Shown in pieces: positions 50,720 through 59,168 of a DNA stretch of 64,000 bases (its first letter is position 1; the number at the start of each line of letters is the position of its first letter). Under the pieces are notes generated by a model, which did not search any database, had not been told where the DNA came from, and saw only the letters and a program-made list of their open reading frames with translations. A program made the position numbers and the translations under genes. The DNA is from Hymenobacter lapidiphilus. GTDB lineage: Bacteria > Bacteroidota > Bacteroidia > Cytophagales > Hymenobacteraceae. The DNA is taken from contig NZ_QVLT01000007.1 in the NCBI RefSeq assembly GCF_003417065.2, positions 1-64,000 on the forward strand, read 5' to 3'.

Positions 50720-53383
50720 TCACTTTGGCATCCCCGGCATTTCATCGGTGTGGGGCTGAATTAGCTTGGCCACGAGGCCGGTCCAGCCGGTTTGGTGGGT
50801 AGCGCCGAGGCCCTCGCCGGTGTCGCCGTTGAAGTACTCGTGAAAGAGCAGGTGGTCGCGGAAATGGGGGTCGGTCTGCATCTGCTGGTTGGGGCCGAAG
50901 CAGGCCCGCTGGCCGTTTTCATCGCGCAAAAACAGCTTGATAAGCCGGTCGGACAGGGCCTGCGAGATTTCGAGAATCGTGCAGTACGTACCCGAGCCCG
51001 TGGGGTATTCCACCTTGAACTCGGGGCCGTAATAGTGGTAAAACCGCTGCAACGACTCCACAATCATGAAGTTGGTAGGCAGCCAGACGGGTCCGCGCCA
51101 GTTGCTGTTGCCCCCGAACAACGACGTGGTAGACTCGGCCGGCTCATAGCTGACCGTTGCGTTTATGTCGCTTTCGTGCTCGAACACGAACGGGTGCTGC
51201 AGGTGGTAGCGCGAGAGGCTACGCACGCCGTGCTCGGAGAGGAACTCGGCCTCATCGAGCATGCGGCGCAGCAGCAGCTTCATGCGGTGGCCGCGCAGCA
51301 AACTCAGCAGGTGGCGCTGGCCCTTGCCCGGTTCCTGCCAGCGGCTTACCAGGGCGGCCAGCTCGGGGCGGTTATCCAGAAACCAGTTCAGCCGGCTTAC
51401 AAACCAGGGCACATCCTGCAGGGTAGCCGTATCGAGCACCTCCACGGCAAACAACGGAATGAGGCCCACCATGGAGCGCACCCGCAACGGAAAGCGGCCG
51501 CTGTCGGGCGTATTCAGCACGTCGTAGTAGAACTCGTCCTCTTCGTCCCACATGTCAATGCTTTCATCCGACACGCGGGTCATGGCTTGGGCGATGTACA
51601 GGAAGTGCTCGAAAAACTTGCTGGCCAGGTCCTGGTACACGGGGTTGGTGCGCGACAACTCCAGGGCAATACGCATCATGTTGAGCGCAAACATGGCCAT
51701 CCAGGCCGTGCCGTCGGCCTGCTCGATGTAGCCGCCGGTAGGCAGCGGGGCGCTACGGTCGAACACGCCAATGTTGTCGAGGCCCAGAAAGCCGCCCTCG
51801 AATACGTTGCGGTTGTCACTGTCTTTGCGGTTCACCCACCACGTGAAGTTGAGTAGCAGCCGGTGGAATACGCTTTCCAGAAACGCCGTGTCGCCCTGGC
51901 CGCCGCGCTGCTTCTGGTCGATTTTGTACACCCGCCAGGTGGCGTAAGCGTGCACTGGCGGGTTCACATCGTCGAGCTTCCACTCGTAGGCCGGCAGCTG
52001 GCCGTTGGGCGCCATGTACCAGTCGCGGCACAGCAGCCGGAGTTGGTTTTTGGCGAAATCGGCATCCACCATCGCCAGCGGCAGGCAGTGGAACGCCAGG
52101 TCCCAGGCCGCATACCATGGATACTCCCACTTATCGGGCATCGAGATGATGTCGGCGTTGTTGAGCTGTTTCCAGTTGTGGTTGCGTCCGTGCAGGCGGC
52201 TGGCGGGCGGCTCGGGCATAGCCGGGTCGCCGCGCAGCCATTGGGCCACATCGTAGTAATAAAACTGCTTGCTCCAGAGCATGCCGGCCAGCGCTTGGCG
52301 CTGCACATTGCGGGCATCGGCGCTTTCTATGCCATGCTGCAGGTCGTGGTAGTAAGCGTCGGCCTCCTGCTGGCGCAGTTCGAGTATTTGAGCAAAATCG
52401 GCGAAAGGCTTATCGAGGCCGCAGGTGGCCAGCCGCAGCCGTATGGTGCGGCTACCACCGGCGGGCACCTGCAGCTGGTAGTGCACAGCCGCCTTATTGC
52501 CCCGGCGGGCCGGATTTACGGCCTTCATCCGGCCGTGTACCACGTAGTCGTTGATGCCGTCTTTGCAGTAGGCGGTGGGGTTTTGTGAGTCGAAGAGCCG
52601 CCGGGCGTTGGTTTCGTTGTCGCAGAACAGCAGCTCGGCCGGCTGGTCGTCGGCCTGCTCGTAGTACAGTTCGAGGGCAGGCAGGCTGGCATGGTCAATA
52701 GCTATCGAGCCCGATTCGGGAGCCCGCAGCTCGGGTTTGTAGTGCTCGTTGCCCCAGGCCCAGGTGTTGCGCAGCCACAGCTGGGGCAGCACATGCAACG
52801 GAGCCGACTGGTCGCCGCGGTTATGCACCGTAATCTGCAGCAGCAGGTCGTCGGGGCCGGCTTTGGCGTATTCGAGGAAGATGTCGAAGTAGCGGTTCTC
52901 CTTGAAAACCAGCGTGTCAATCAGGTCGAACTCAGGTTTGTCGCGGCCGCGGCGGGCGTTTTCGGTTACCAGCCAGTCGTACGGAAAAGCGTGCTGCGGA
53001 TACTTGTAGAGCATCCGCATGTAAGAGTGCGTAGGCGTGTTGTCGAGGTAGTAATACAGCTCCTTCACATCCTCACCGTGGTTGCCTTCGGGGCCCGCCA
53101 AGCCAAACAGCCGCTCCTTCAAAATAGCATCCTGCCCGTTCCAGAAAGCGGGAGCCAGACACAAAAACTGCTTATCGTCGCTGACGCCGCCGATGGCCTC
53201 CTCGCCCCAGCGGTAAGCGTAGGAGCGGGCCATATCGTGGGTGGTATAGGTCCAGGGCTGGCCATCGGCCGAGTAGTCTTCGCGCACGGTGCCCCACTGC
53301 CTATCCGACACGTAAGGACCGAAGCGGTGCCATTCGGCCTTCCCGTCGCGCAGTTCCTGCTGCCGTTGCTGCTCCTGGTTCAT
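50720..53383 (-). CDS. GH63/MGH1-like glucosidase
   Basis: An 887-residue glycosidase resembling the glycoside hydrolase 63-like catalytic (alpha/alpha)6 barrel. Features: an N-terminal beta-rich part with FGPYVSDRQWGTVREDYSAD, barrel elements with EYPWYAAWDLAFHCLPLAMV and LPAYEWKLDDVNPPVHAYAT, and FGGNSNWRGPVWLPTNFMIV near the end where the acid/base residue region is expected. No signal peptide is visible, so it should be cytoplasmic. Likely substrates are alpha-glucosides or glucosyl-glycerate-type compatible solutes. The Met at 53383 (MNQEQQRQQELRDGK) is preferred to upstream GTG/ATG, where palindromic repeat B lies. Confidence 0.8.
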   Translation of the reverse strand: MNQEQQRQQELRDGKAEWHRFGPYVSDRQWGTVREDYSADGQPWTYTTHDMARSYAYRWGEEAIGGVSDDKQFLCLAPAFWNGQDAILKERLFGLAGPEGNHGEDVKELYYYLDNTPTHSYMRMLYKYPQHAFPYDWLVTENARRGRDKPEFDLIDTLVFKENRYFDIFLEYAKAGPDDLLLQITVHNRGDQSAPLHVLPQLWLRNTWAWGNEHYKPELRAPESGSIAIDHASLPALELYYEQADDQPAELLFCDNETNARRLFDSQNPTAYCKDGINDYVVHGRMKAVNPARRGNKAAVHYQLQVPAGGSRTIRLRLATCGLDKPFADFAQILELRQQEADAYYHDLQHGIESADARNVQRQALAGMLWSKQFYYYDVAQWLRGDPAMPEPPASRLHGRNHNWKQLNNADIISMPDKWEYPWYAAWDLAFHCLPLAMVDADFAKNQLRLLCRDWYMAPNGQLPAYEWKLDDVNPPVHAYATWRVYKIDQKQRGGQGDTAFLESVFHRLLLNFTWWVNRKDSDNRNVFEGGFLGLDNIGVFDRSAPLPTGGYIEQADGTAWMAMFALNMMRIALELSRTNPVYQDLASKFFEHFLYIAQAMTRVSDESIDMWDEEDEFYYDVLNTPDSGRFPLRVRSMVGLIPLFAVEVLDTATLQDVPWFVSRLNWFLDNRPELAALVSRWQEPGKGQRHLLSLLRGHRMKLLLRRMLDEAEFLSEHGVRSLSRYHLQHPFVFEHESDINATVSYEPAESTTSLFGGNSNWRGPVWLPTNFMIVESLQRFYHYYGPEFKVEYPTGSGTYCTILEISQALSDRLIKLFLRDENGQRACFGPNQQMQTDPHFRDHLLFHEYFNGDTGEGLGATHQTGWTGLVAKLIQPHTDEMPGMPK

Positions 53384-53420
53384 GCGCTGGGGTTCTGGGG
53401 GGTTGAAAGGATAAAAGAAC

Positions 53421-53535
53421 GGTGTAGGGGCGGGGCTTGCCCCCGCCGCCGCGGGAACGGAATCGTTACAACCAGTAACGGGCGTGCCGTTCAACGGCGC
53501 GCGGGGACAAGCGCCCCTACCTCGTTCCCACGTCA
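53421..53535. repeat. palindromic repeat, family B, copy 3
   Basis: GGTGTAGGGGCGGGGCTTGC and GCGCGGGGACAAGCGCCCCT with further partial arms. It is degenerate compared with the copy at 45899-46019. It separates the glucosidase and SDR genes. Confidence 0.65.
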
Positions 53536-53576
53536 CCGTTCCAACACTCCCGTTCAACGGCCGCTCCTACGTCAAC

Positions 53577-54395
53577 TCACCCATTATCCGCAAAGCCGGG
53601 GTAGAGCGTCATGCCGCCATCGGCGAAAATACTGGTACCCGTCACGTAATCCGACTCGTCGGAGGCCAGCCAGACGGCCACCTTGCCAATATCGAGCGGC
53701 TGGCCGATGCGGCCGTAGGGAATGAGGGTGAGCAGCGACTTTTCTTCCTCAGGCGTGTCGCGGGCCGTGAGGTTGATGGGCGTGGCAATAGCGCCCGGCG
53801 CAATGCTGTTGATGCGGATTTTTTCCGGGGCCAGCTCCTGCGCCATGCTTTTCATCAGCAGCATAATGCCGCCTTTGCTGGTGGCATAGTTCACGTGGCC
53901 GGCCCACGGAATCACCTCGTGCACCGAGCTCATGCAGATAATCTTGCCCAGCGCACTCGAAATTTCCGGCTGCGGGCCGCGGCGCAGAAACTCGCGGGCT
54001 GCTTCGCGGGCGCACAGAAACTGGCCCGTCAGGTTTACGTCAATCACCCGCTGCCATTGCTCCAGCGTCATGTCCACAAACTTGGCATCCATCTGAATGC
54101 CCGAGTTATTGACCAATATGTGCAGCGTACCGAATTTCTCGCGCACGAAATCGAACATGCGCAGCACGTCGTCCTCCTTGCTCACATCGGCCTGAAACGA
54201 CACGGCCTGACCACCGGCATCGGCAATTTCCTTGACTACGGCCGCCGCCTCATCGGTACTGTGGGCGAAGTTGACGATAACCGTTGCGCCCTCGGCGGCC
54301 ATGGCTTTGGCCACGCCCGCCCCGATGCCGGAGCTGCCGCCCGTAATCAGGGCAATCTGGTTCTGAAGTCGATTGGCGGAAGGGGTAGCGGGCAT
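53577..54395 (-). CDS. SDR-family oxidoreductase (glucose 1-dehydrogenase-like)
   Basis: A 272-residue short-chain dehydrogenase: cofactor motif ALITGGSSGIGAGVAKAMAA, NNSG (HILVNNSGIQMDAKFVDMTL), the active-site Ser/Tyr/Lys (SSVHEVIPWAGHVNYATSKG) and RINSIAPGAIATPINL. The family covers glucose 1-dehydrogenases, and the neighbouring glucosidase and 6-phosphogluconate dehydrogenase genes fit an oxidative sugar pathway. The start ATG at 54395 (MPATPSANRLQNQIALI) is preferred to 54422. Confidence 0.85.
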   Translation of the reverse strand: MPATPSANRLQNQIALITGGSSGIGAGVAKAMAAEGATVIVNFAHSTDEAAAVVKEIADAGGQAVSFQADVSKEDDVLRMFDFVREKFGTLHILVNNSGIQMDAKFVDMTLEQWQRVIDVNLTGQFLCAREAAREFLRRGPQPEISSALGKIICMSSVHEVIPWAGHVNYATSKGGIMLLMKSMAQELAPEKIRINSIAPGAIATPINLTARDTPEEEKSLLTLIPYGRIGQPLDIGKVAVWLASDESDYVTGTSIFADGGMTLYPGFADNG

Positions 54396-54608
54396 AAAGC
54401 AGGGGGTTGAAAAGCCGGGCAAAGGAAAGAAAGAAGCTAGTGGCTAGACTGCCTTCAAGGTACTTTGGTTACATGAGCTAAAAATGAAGCACTGTATGAC
54501 AAATAGTTATCTGCCAAACAATTTCACTCACTCATTTTTTCAGTTTCGTGGCCGGCCAGCCTGGCCATTACGCCCGTATATCCGTTCCACCCTCTCAGCC
54601 TTGCTTTT

Positions 54609-55049
54609 ATGTGGATAGTTTTTTCGCTGTTAGCCGCGCTGTCGGCTGCTGTTGTCGTTATCCTCTCCAAGATAGGCGTCAAGAATATTGAGTCCAGTTT
54701 GGCCTTCGCAGTGCAGTCGGTGCTGATTGTTGGCGTTGCCTGGAGTGTAGTAGCCTGGCAGGGCCATCTGGGGCAGGTGCAGGAAATCGACCGGCGCACT
54801 TGGCTGTTTCTGATAGCGGCCGGCGTCATTACGTGCGCCTCGTCGCTGTTCTCGTTTCAGGCCCTCAAGCTCGGCCTGGCTTCCCGCACCTCGTCGTTCG
54901 ACAAAATCTCGCTCGTCTTTTCCATTCTGCTGGCCGTGTTTTTTCTCAAGGAAAAGGTCACCTGGCAACTCGTGGCCGGGGCCGTGCTCATGGCCGGCGG
55001 GGCCATCCTTATTGCCTTTTCGGGGGGCGAAGAAGGAAGCAGTGACTGA
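54609..55049 (+). CDS. single EamA-domain transporter
   Basis: A 146-residue protein with five hydrophobic helices and one EamA domain (MWIVFSLLAALSAAVVVILS, then SSLFSFQALKLGLASRTSSF and VFFLKEKVTWQLVAGAVLMA). Normal drug/metabolite transporters have two EamA domains; single-domain members function as dimers. The substrate is unknown. The gene ends inside a long inverted repeat and meets the oxidoreductase gene convergently. Confidence 0.75.
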   Translation: MWIVFSLLAALSAAVVVILSKIGVKNIESSLAFAVQSVLIVGVAWSVVAWQGHLGQVQEIDRRTWLFLIAAGVITCASSLFSFQALKLGLASRTSSFDKISLVFSILLAVFFLKEKVTWQLVAGAVLMAGGAILIAFSGGEEGSSD

Positions 55050-55108
55050 GTGAGCTGAGCCGTTGCCCCACGCTACTCGCAACAATGGCTCAACTCACTC
55101 CGTCACTG
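55040..55108. terminator. long hairpin between convergent genes
   Basis: CAGTGACTGAGTGAGCTGAG (arm 55040-55061) and its complement at 55087-55108 agree at 20 of 22 positions, around a 25-base loop. It overlaps the last codons of the EamA gene and could end transcription in both directions, though no T run follows. Confidence 0.45.
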
Positions 55109-55113
55109 GGTTA

Positions 55114-56061
55114 CTAAGTCACTGTCAGAACTACTTTCCCGCTCGAACTGCCCTCTTCGTTGTAGCGGTGGGCGGCGGCCGTCTCGCTGAGCGGGAAGGT
55201 TTTATCGATGACCACGCGCAACGTGCCGGCCTGCAGCCAGGCCGAAATCAGGGCCAGATCGGGGCCGCTGGGGTTGGCCAGCAGCACGTGCGATGATTTA
55301 TCGGACAGTAGCGCCGCCAGCTTGCCGCTCACCACGGTAACGGGCTCCGGGTCGGTGCTTACGTAGCGGCCATTGCGGCGCAGAGCCGCCTGGCTGGCCA
55401 CAAAGCCCGACTTGCCGGCTGCATCAAAAATCAGGTCGTATCGGCTCAACTCCTTTGTAAAATCGTGCGCCTTGTAATCGAGGGCGCGGTCGGCGCCAAG
55501 GCTACGGACCAGTTCCAGGTTTTCGGCGCCGGCCGTGCCGGTTACCTCGCCCGCCCCCAGGGCCTTGGCCAACTGCACGGCAAACGCGCCCACGCCACCC
55601 GAAGCACCATTGATGAGCACCCGGTCGCCGGAGAGCAGTTTACCCTGGTCGCGCAGGGCCTGCAGGGCCGTAAGGGCGGCCAGCGGTACGGCACCCGCCT
55701 GCTCGAAGCTTAGCTTTTGCGGAATGAAAGCGGCGGCCGGCTCGGCCAGCAGGGCATATTCGGCGTTGGCTCCGCCGGTGCCGCCGTCGGCCATGCCGTA
55801 CACCCGGTCGCCGACCGCAAAGCGCACCACTTGGCTGCCCACGGCCGCCACCTCGCCGGCCACGTCGCGACCCGGAATCATCGGGAAGCTGAACCCGGTC
55901 AGCAGCTTGATGTCGCCCCGGCGCACCTTCCAGTCGATGGGGTTGATGCTGCTGGCCCGCACCCGCACCAGTAGCTGAGTGGGCTTGGGCGTAGGGATGG
56001 GCTGGTCGCCGTAGCGCAGCACATCGGCCGGGCCGTATTCATTAAAATAGATGGCTTTCAT
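55114..56061 (-). CDS. zinc-independent MDR family NADPH:quinone-type reductase
   Basis: A 315-residue medium-chain dehydrogenase/reductase without the catalytic zinc cysteines. Segments: MKAIYFNEYGPADVLRYGDQ, PMIPGRDVAGEVAAVGSQVV, and the cofactor-binding INGASGGVGAFAVQLAKALG. It should reduce quinones or activated alkenes using NADPH. Met at 56061 is preferred to the GTG at 56070. It is convergent with the EamA gene. Confidence 0.82.
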   Translation of the reverse strand: MKAIYFNEYGPADVLRYGDQPIPTPKPTQLLVRVRASSINPIDWKVRRGDIKLLTGFSFPMIPGRDVAGEVAAVGSQVVRFAVGDRVYGMADGGTGGANAEYALLAEPAAAFIPQKLSFEQAGAVPLAALTALQALRDQGKLLSGDRVLINGASGGVGAFAVQLAKALGAGEVTGTAGAENLELVRSLGADRALDYKAHDFTKELSRYDLIFDAAGKSGFVASQAALRRNGRYVSTDPEPVTVVSGKLAALLSDKSSHVLLANPSGPDLALISAWLQAGTLRVVIDKTFPLSETAAAHRYNEEGSSSGKVVLTVT

Positions 56062-56275
56062 TGCTTTCACGGTTAGTTTTCTGGTTCTGAGTTACTGGCT
56101 GGTCAGGCAGCGGCAGATGGGTTTCCGGAAGTTTTCGGGCCCTTTGGCGCATGCTACCCGGAAATTGGCACGGCCGTATGCAGGCACCTGCGCTCATCAG
56201 CACCCCTGCCTCTGTTCTTACGGCTTTCACCCGTCCTGGCGTTGCCAAAACATTCAGGTTGCCAGCAGCCGGACG

Positions 56276-56309
56276 CAAAAAACCGCCGCACCCAACGGAT
56301 GCGGCGGTT
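56276..56309 (-). terminator. intrinsic terminator after the carbonic anhydrase gene
   Basis: On the minus strand AACCGCCGCA, loop, TGCGGCGGTTTTTTGC: a ten-pair stem followed by a T run, about 110 bases beyond the stop. The rest of 56062-56416 holds no gene; see the note on the in-frame segment after the stop. Confidence 0.8.
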
Positions 56310-56416
56310 CCAGCCATCGAGGCGCACTCCCCTCAGAACGCGCCCAGATGTTTGGCCGCCAACAGGCCGGCTAATCCGGACCAGATAACGGCGGCTTCTG
56401 CTATCAGTGGCGAAAA

Positions 56417-57166
56417 CTACGCCTTCACTTCCGAGCCGTTGCTCGCCATCACATTCTTACCCGTCGTCTGCGACAGCGGTGCGGCGGCCTGCTCTTTTTC
56501 GGAGGCGGCAGGGGCAGCCGCCTGAGGAGTCGGCGCATGATCAACGCCCATGATACTATAAATGTGGTCCAGGTCAGAAAGGCTGTCGTTTTCCACCTGC
56601 AGGTCCTTCAGCAGGCCCTCCTTGATGTCGTAAACGAGGCCATGCAACTTGGGCGGGTTGGGGCCCCGCAGCGCGTTTTGGATGATACTGGTTTTGGTGA
56701 GGTTGCGCACCTGCTCAATCACGTTCAGCTCTACGAGCCGCCGCAACCGGGTCTCCTCATCGTCGATGCCCAAAAATTCCGTTTCGTGCAACCGGATAAC
56801 GTCGCGGATACCGGTCAGCCAGCCATCAATCAGGCCGTACTGCTTGTCGCCGGCCGCCGCGGCCACACCGCCGCATCCGTAATGCCCGCACACAACTATC
56901 ACCTGCACCTTGAGCACCTCCACAGCGTACTGCACTACCGAAAGCAGGTTGAAATCGGTCGGCACCACCAGATTGGCAATGTTCCGGTGCACAAACATTT
57001 CGCCGGGGCTGGTACCAGTTATAGCGGAAGCCGATACCCGCGAATCGGAACAGCCGATAAAGAGGTATTTGGGCTTCTGTCCGTTGGCTAGCCGGCTGAA
57101 GAACTCGGGGTCGGCGGCCCGGCGTTCGGCCACCCAGCGGCGGTTATTGGCAAGTATTGTTTCCAT
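56417..57166 (-). CDS. beta-carbonic anhydrase
   Basis: A 249-residue zinc enzyme that interconverts CO2 and bicarbonate. Zinc and active-site residues: FIGCSDSRVSASAITG (Cys and Asp-Arg pair) and VQVIVVCGHYGCGGVAAAAG (His and Cys). The C-terminal tail (about residues 215-249) is Ala- and Ser-rich and extra. The gene follows sulP with an 89-base gap; the SulP-carbonic anhydrase pair is a known arrangement for bicarbonate uptake and supply. Confidence 0.93.
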   Translation of the reverse strand: METILANNRRWVAERRAADPEFFSRLANGQKPKYLFIGCSDSRVSASAITGTSPGEMFVHRNIANLVVPTDFNLLSVVQYAVEVLKVQVIVVCGHYGCGGVAAAAGDKQYGLIDGWLTGIRDVIRLHETEFLGIDDEETRLRRLVELNVIEQVRNLTKTSIIQNALRGPNPPKLHGLVYDIKEGLLKDLQVENDSLSDLDHIYSIMGVDHAPTPQAAAPAASEKEQAAAPLSQTTGKNVMASNGSEVKA

Positions 57167-57255
57167 TGTTCGAAGTTGATTGAGAGGTGTTTTTACTAAT
57201 TGGGAGGCGCAGGCATACTACCTGCCAATGCGGCTCTACAACCGACCGGCCGCGC

Positions 57256-58863
57256 TTAGTGCCCTATCACCTTTACCTGAGGAATGTTGCGCAGCTCCAG
57301 TTCGATACCGCGCTCGGGCGCTCCCTGACGGAAATTTTCGATGGCTTCCAGTACGTCGTAGTCAATAAACACCGAGTCGGAGCCGTCGATGACAACGCGG
57401 GCATTATGCGGCAACTCATCCAGGGCCCGCATAATGCTGGCTTTGTTGAGAAACGATACCTGCTCAGATAGCCGCAGGACAATCGGGCCACCCGATGCCT
57501 GGTCCAAACCACTGCGGAAGTAGGCCGAGTCGTAGTTGGCTTTTAGGATGTAGAACACTCCCACCACCAGGCCCAGCACCACACCCCTGAGCAAGTCGGT
57601 GAGCAGAATGGCTACAATGGTGATAATGAAGGGCAGAAACTGCTGCCACCCCAGCTTCCACTGAGTGCGGTACAGGTCGGGGTTGGTGAGCTTATAGCCA
57701 ATAACGAGCAGAATGGCCGCCAACGCCGACAACGGAATCCGGTTGAGGAGCGGGGCCAGAAACAGCAAACTCACGAGCAGCAGTATGCCGTGGAAGAAGG
57801 CCGACATCCGCGTTTGGCCACCGGCGTTGATGTTGGCCGAACTGCGCACGATAACAGCCGTCATGGGGAGGCCACCCAACAGGCCGCTCAGCATATTGCC
57901 CGCGCCCTGGGCCATCATCTCGCGGTTGGTGGGCGTGCTGCGCTTGTGCGGGTCGAGCTTATCGACGGCCTCCACGCTAAGCAGGGTTTCGAGCGAGGCA
58001 ACAATGGCAATGGTAAAGGCCACCGTGTAGGTTTCAGGACGGCTGAAAGCCGTCCAGTCGGGCGTGGTAATCAGGCCGGCCGCGTCCTGCAGCGAGTTGA
58101 TGGGTGGCAGGCTCACCAAGTGCTCGGTTCCAACCGCCAGGCCCGGAGCCAGGCCCTGGAAGACTTCATTTAGCAGAATAGCCGCTACCACTACAACCAG
58201 TGCGCCGGGCACCAGCCGGGCTACTTTTACGCGCTTGCTCAGCACTTTATCCCAAAACAACAACAGACCCAGCGCCATCACCCCCACCATAGCCGGGCCG
58301 GGCTGAATGTTCTGGATGGCGTTACTGATTTCGCTGAACGTATTGCGCCCGTCGAGCTGCGTAAATGTCAGGTCCTCGAAATAGTCGGAATCAACTCCCA
58401 AAAAATGAGGAATCTGCTTCAGAATCAGAATCAGGCCAATGGCGGCCAGCATGCCGCGAATAACGGAAGTGGGGAAGTAGAGCCCGATGATACCCGCCCG
58501 GGCCAGGCCCAGCCCAACCTGCAGCAAACCAGCCAGCACCGTAGCAGACAGCATTGCCTCGAATGAGCCCAGCGTGGCAATACCCGCTACAATAATAGCC
58601 GTGAGGCCAGCCGCTGGACCGCTCACGCTCAAAGCCGAGCCACTGAGCCAGGACACCACCACACCGCCTACAATACCGGCAATAACGCCCGACAGCAGCG
58701 GCGCGCCCGAGGCCAGCGAAATACCCAGACACAGCGGCAGCGCCACCAGAAAAACCACTAGTCCGGCGGGTAAATCCTGGCTTAGGGAACTGAACGTTGA
58801 GGGAAGACGGTCGGAAGCTATTGGAGCGGCCACCTTCTTAGGGGCCGGTGCATTTTTTATCAT
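57256..58863 (-). CDS. SulP family anion (bicarbonate/sulfate) transporter
   Basis: A 535-residue membrane protein with about 12 hydrophobic segments and a C-terminal STAS domain (about residues 440-535; LRLSEQVSFLNKASIMRALD, then VVIDGSDSVFIDYDVLEAIE). The SulP signature is ISLASGAPLLSGVIAGIVGG and SGSALSVSGPAAGLTAIIVA. The following carbonic anhydrase gene suggests bicarbonate as the substrate, with sulfate as the alternative. An array of 11-bp direct repeats lies 87 bases upstream of its start. Confidence 0.9.
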   Translation of the reverse strand: MIKNAPAPKKVAAPIASDRLPSTFSSLSQDLPAGLVVFLVALPLCLGISLASGAPLLSGVIAGIVGGVVVSWLSGSALSVSGPAAGLTAIIVAGIATLGSFEAMLSATVLAGLLQVGLGLARAGIIGLYFPTSVIRGMLAAIGLILILKQIPHFLGVDSDYFEDLTFTQLDGRNTFSEISNAIQNIQPGPAMVGVMALGLLLFWDKVLSKRVKVARLVPGALVVVVAAILLNEVFQGLAPGLAVGTEHLVSLPPINSLQDAAGLITTPDWTAFSRPETYTVAFTIAIVASLETLLSVEAVDKLDPHKRSTPTNREMMAQGAGNMLSGLLGGLPMTAVIVRSSANINAGGQTRMSAFFHGILLLVSLLFLAPLLNRIPLSALAAILLVIGYKLTNPDLYRTQWKLGWQQFLPFIITIVAILLTDLLRGVVLGLVVGVFYILKANYDSAYFRSGLDQASGGPIVLRLSEQVSFLNKASIMRALDELPHNARVVIDGSDSVFIDYDVLEAIENFRQGAPERGIELELRNIPQVKVIGH

Positions 58864-58949
58864 AACGAGGGGAGGCAGTGCAGAAAATCAGGCTGGCCTC
58901 CCACTCAATTGAGCACGGCCAGCCCGATAATACAACAATACGACCGGGT

Positions 58950-59015
58950 CGTTAAACTCTGATTAAAAGCATGTTAAAGCCCGATTAAAGCCCGATTAAA
59001 GCCCAATTAAAGAAG
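58950..59015. promoter_or_regulatory. six 11-bp direct repeats (response-regulator binding array candidate)
   Basis: Units start at 58950, 58961, 58972, 58983, 58994 and 59005; each carries TTAAA at the same place, and three read nearly GATTAAAGCCC. Spacing is exactly 11 bases. TATTAT (complement of 58927-58932) on the sulP strand could be the -7 element, putting the array in activator position. OmpR-type regulators bind such tandem half-sites; one is encoded at 60753-61430. Confidence 0.6.
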
Positions 59016-59168
59016 TATAAAGAGCTAAGAGGCAGGTATTTAAACTGTGTACCTACCGCTATTTTTTTATAGCATTCTTCTCCCGGCTATTAGGCTATCT
59101 ACCAAGTTATCAGGCAGTAAGCACTACTATGCGGGCAGGCGCGCAGCAGCAGTTGGCCCGGCAGCCAG

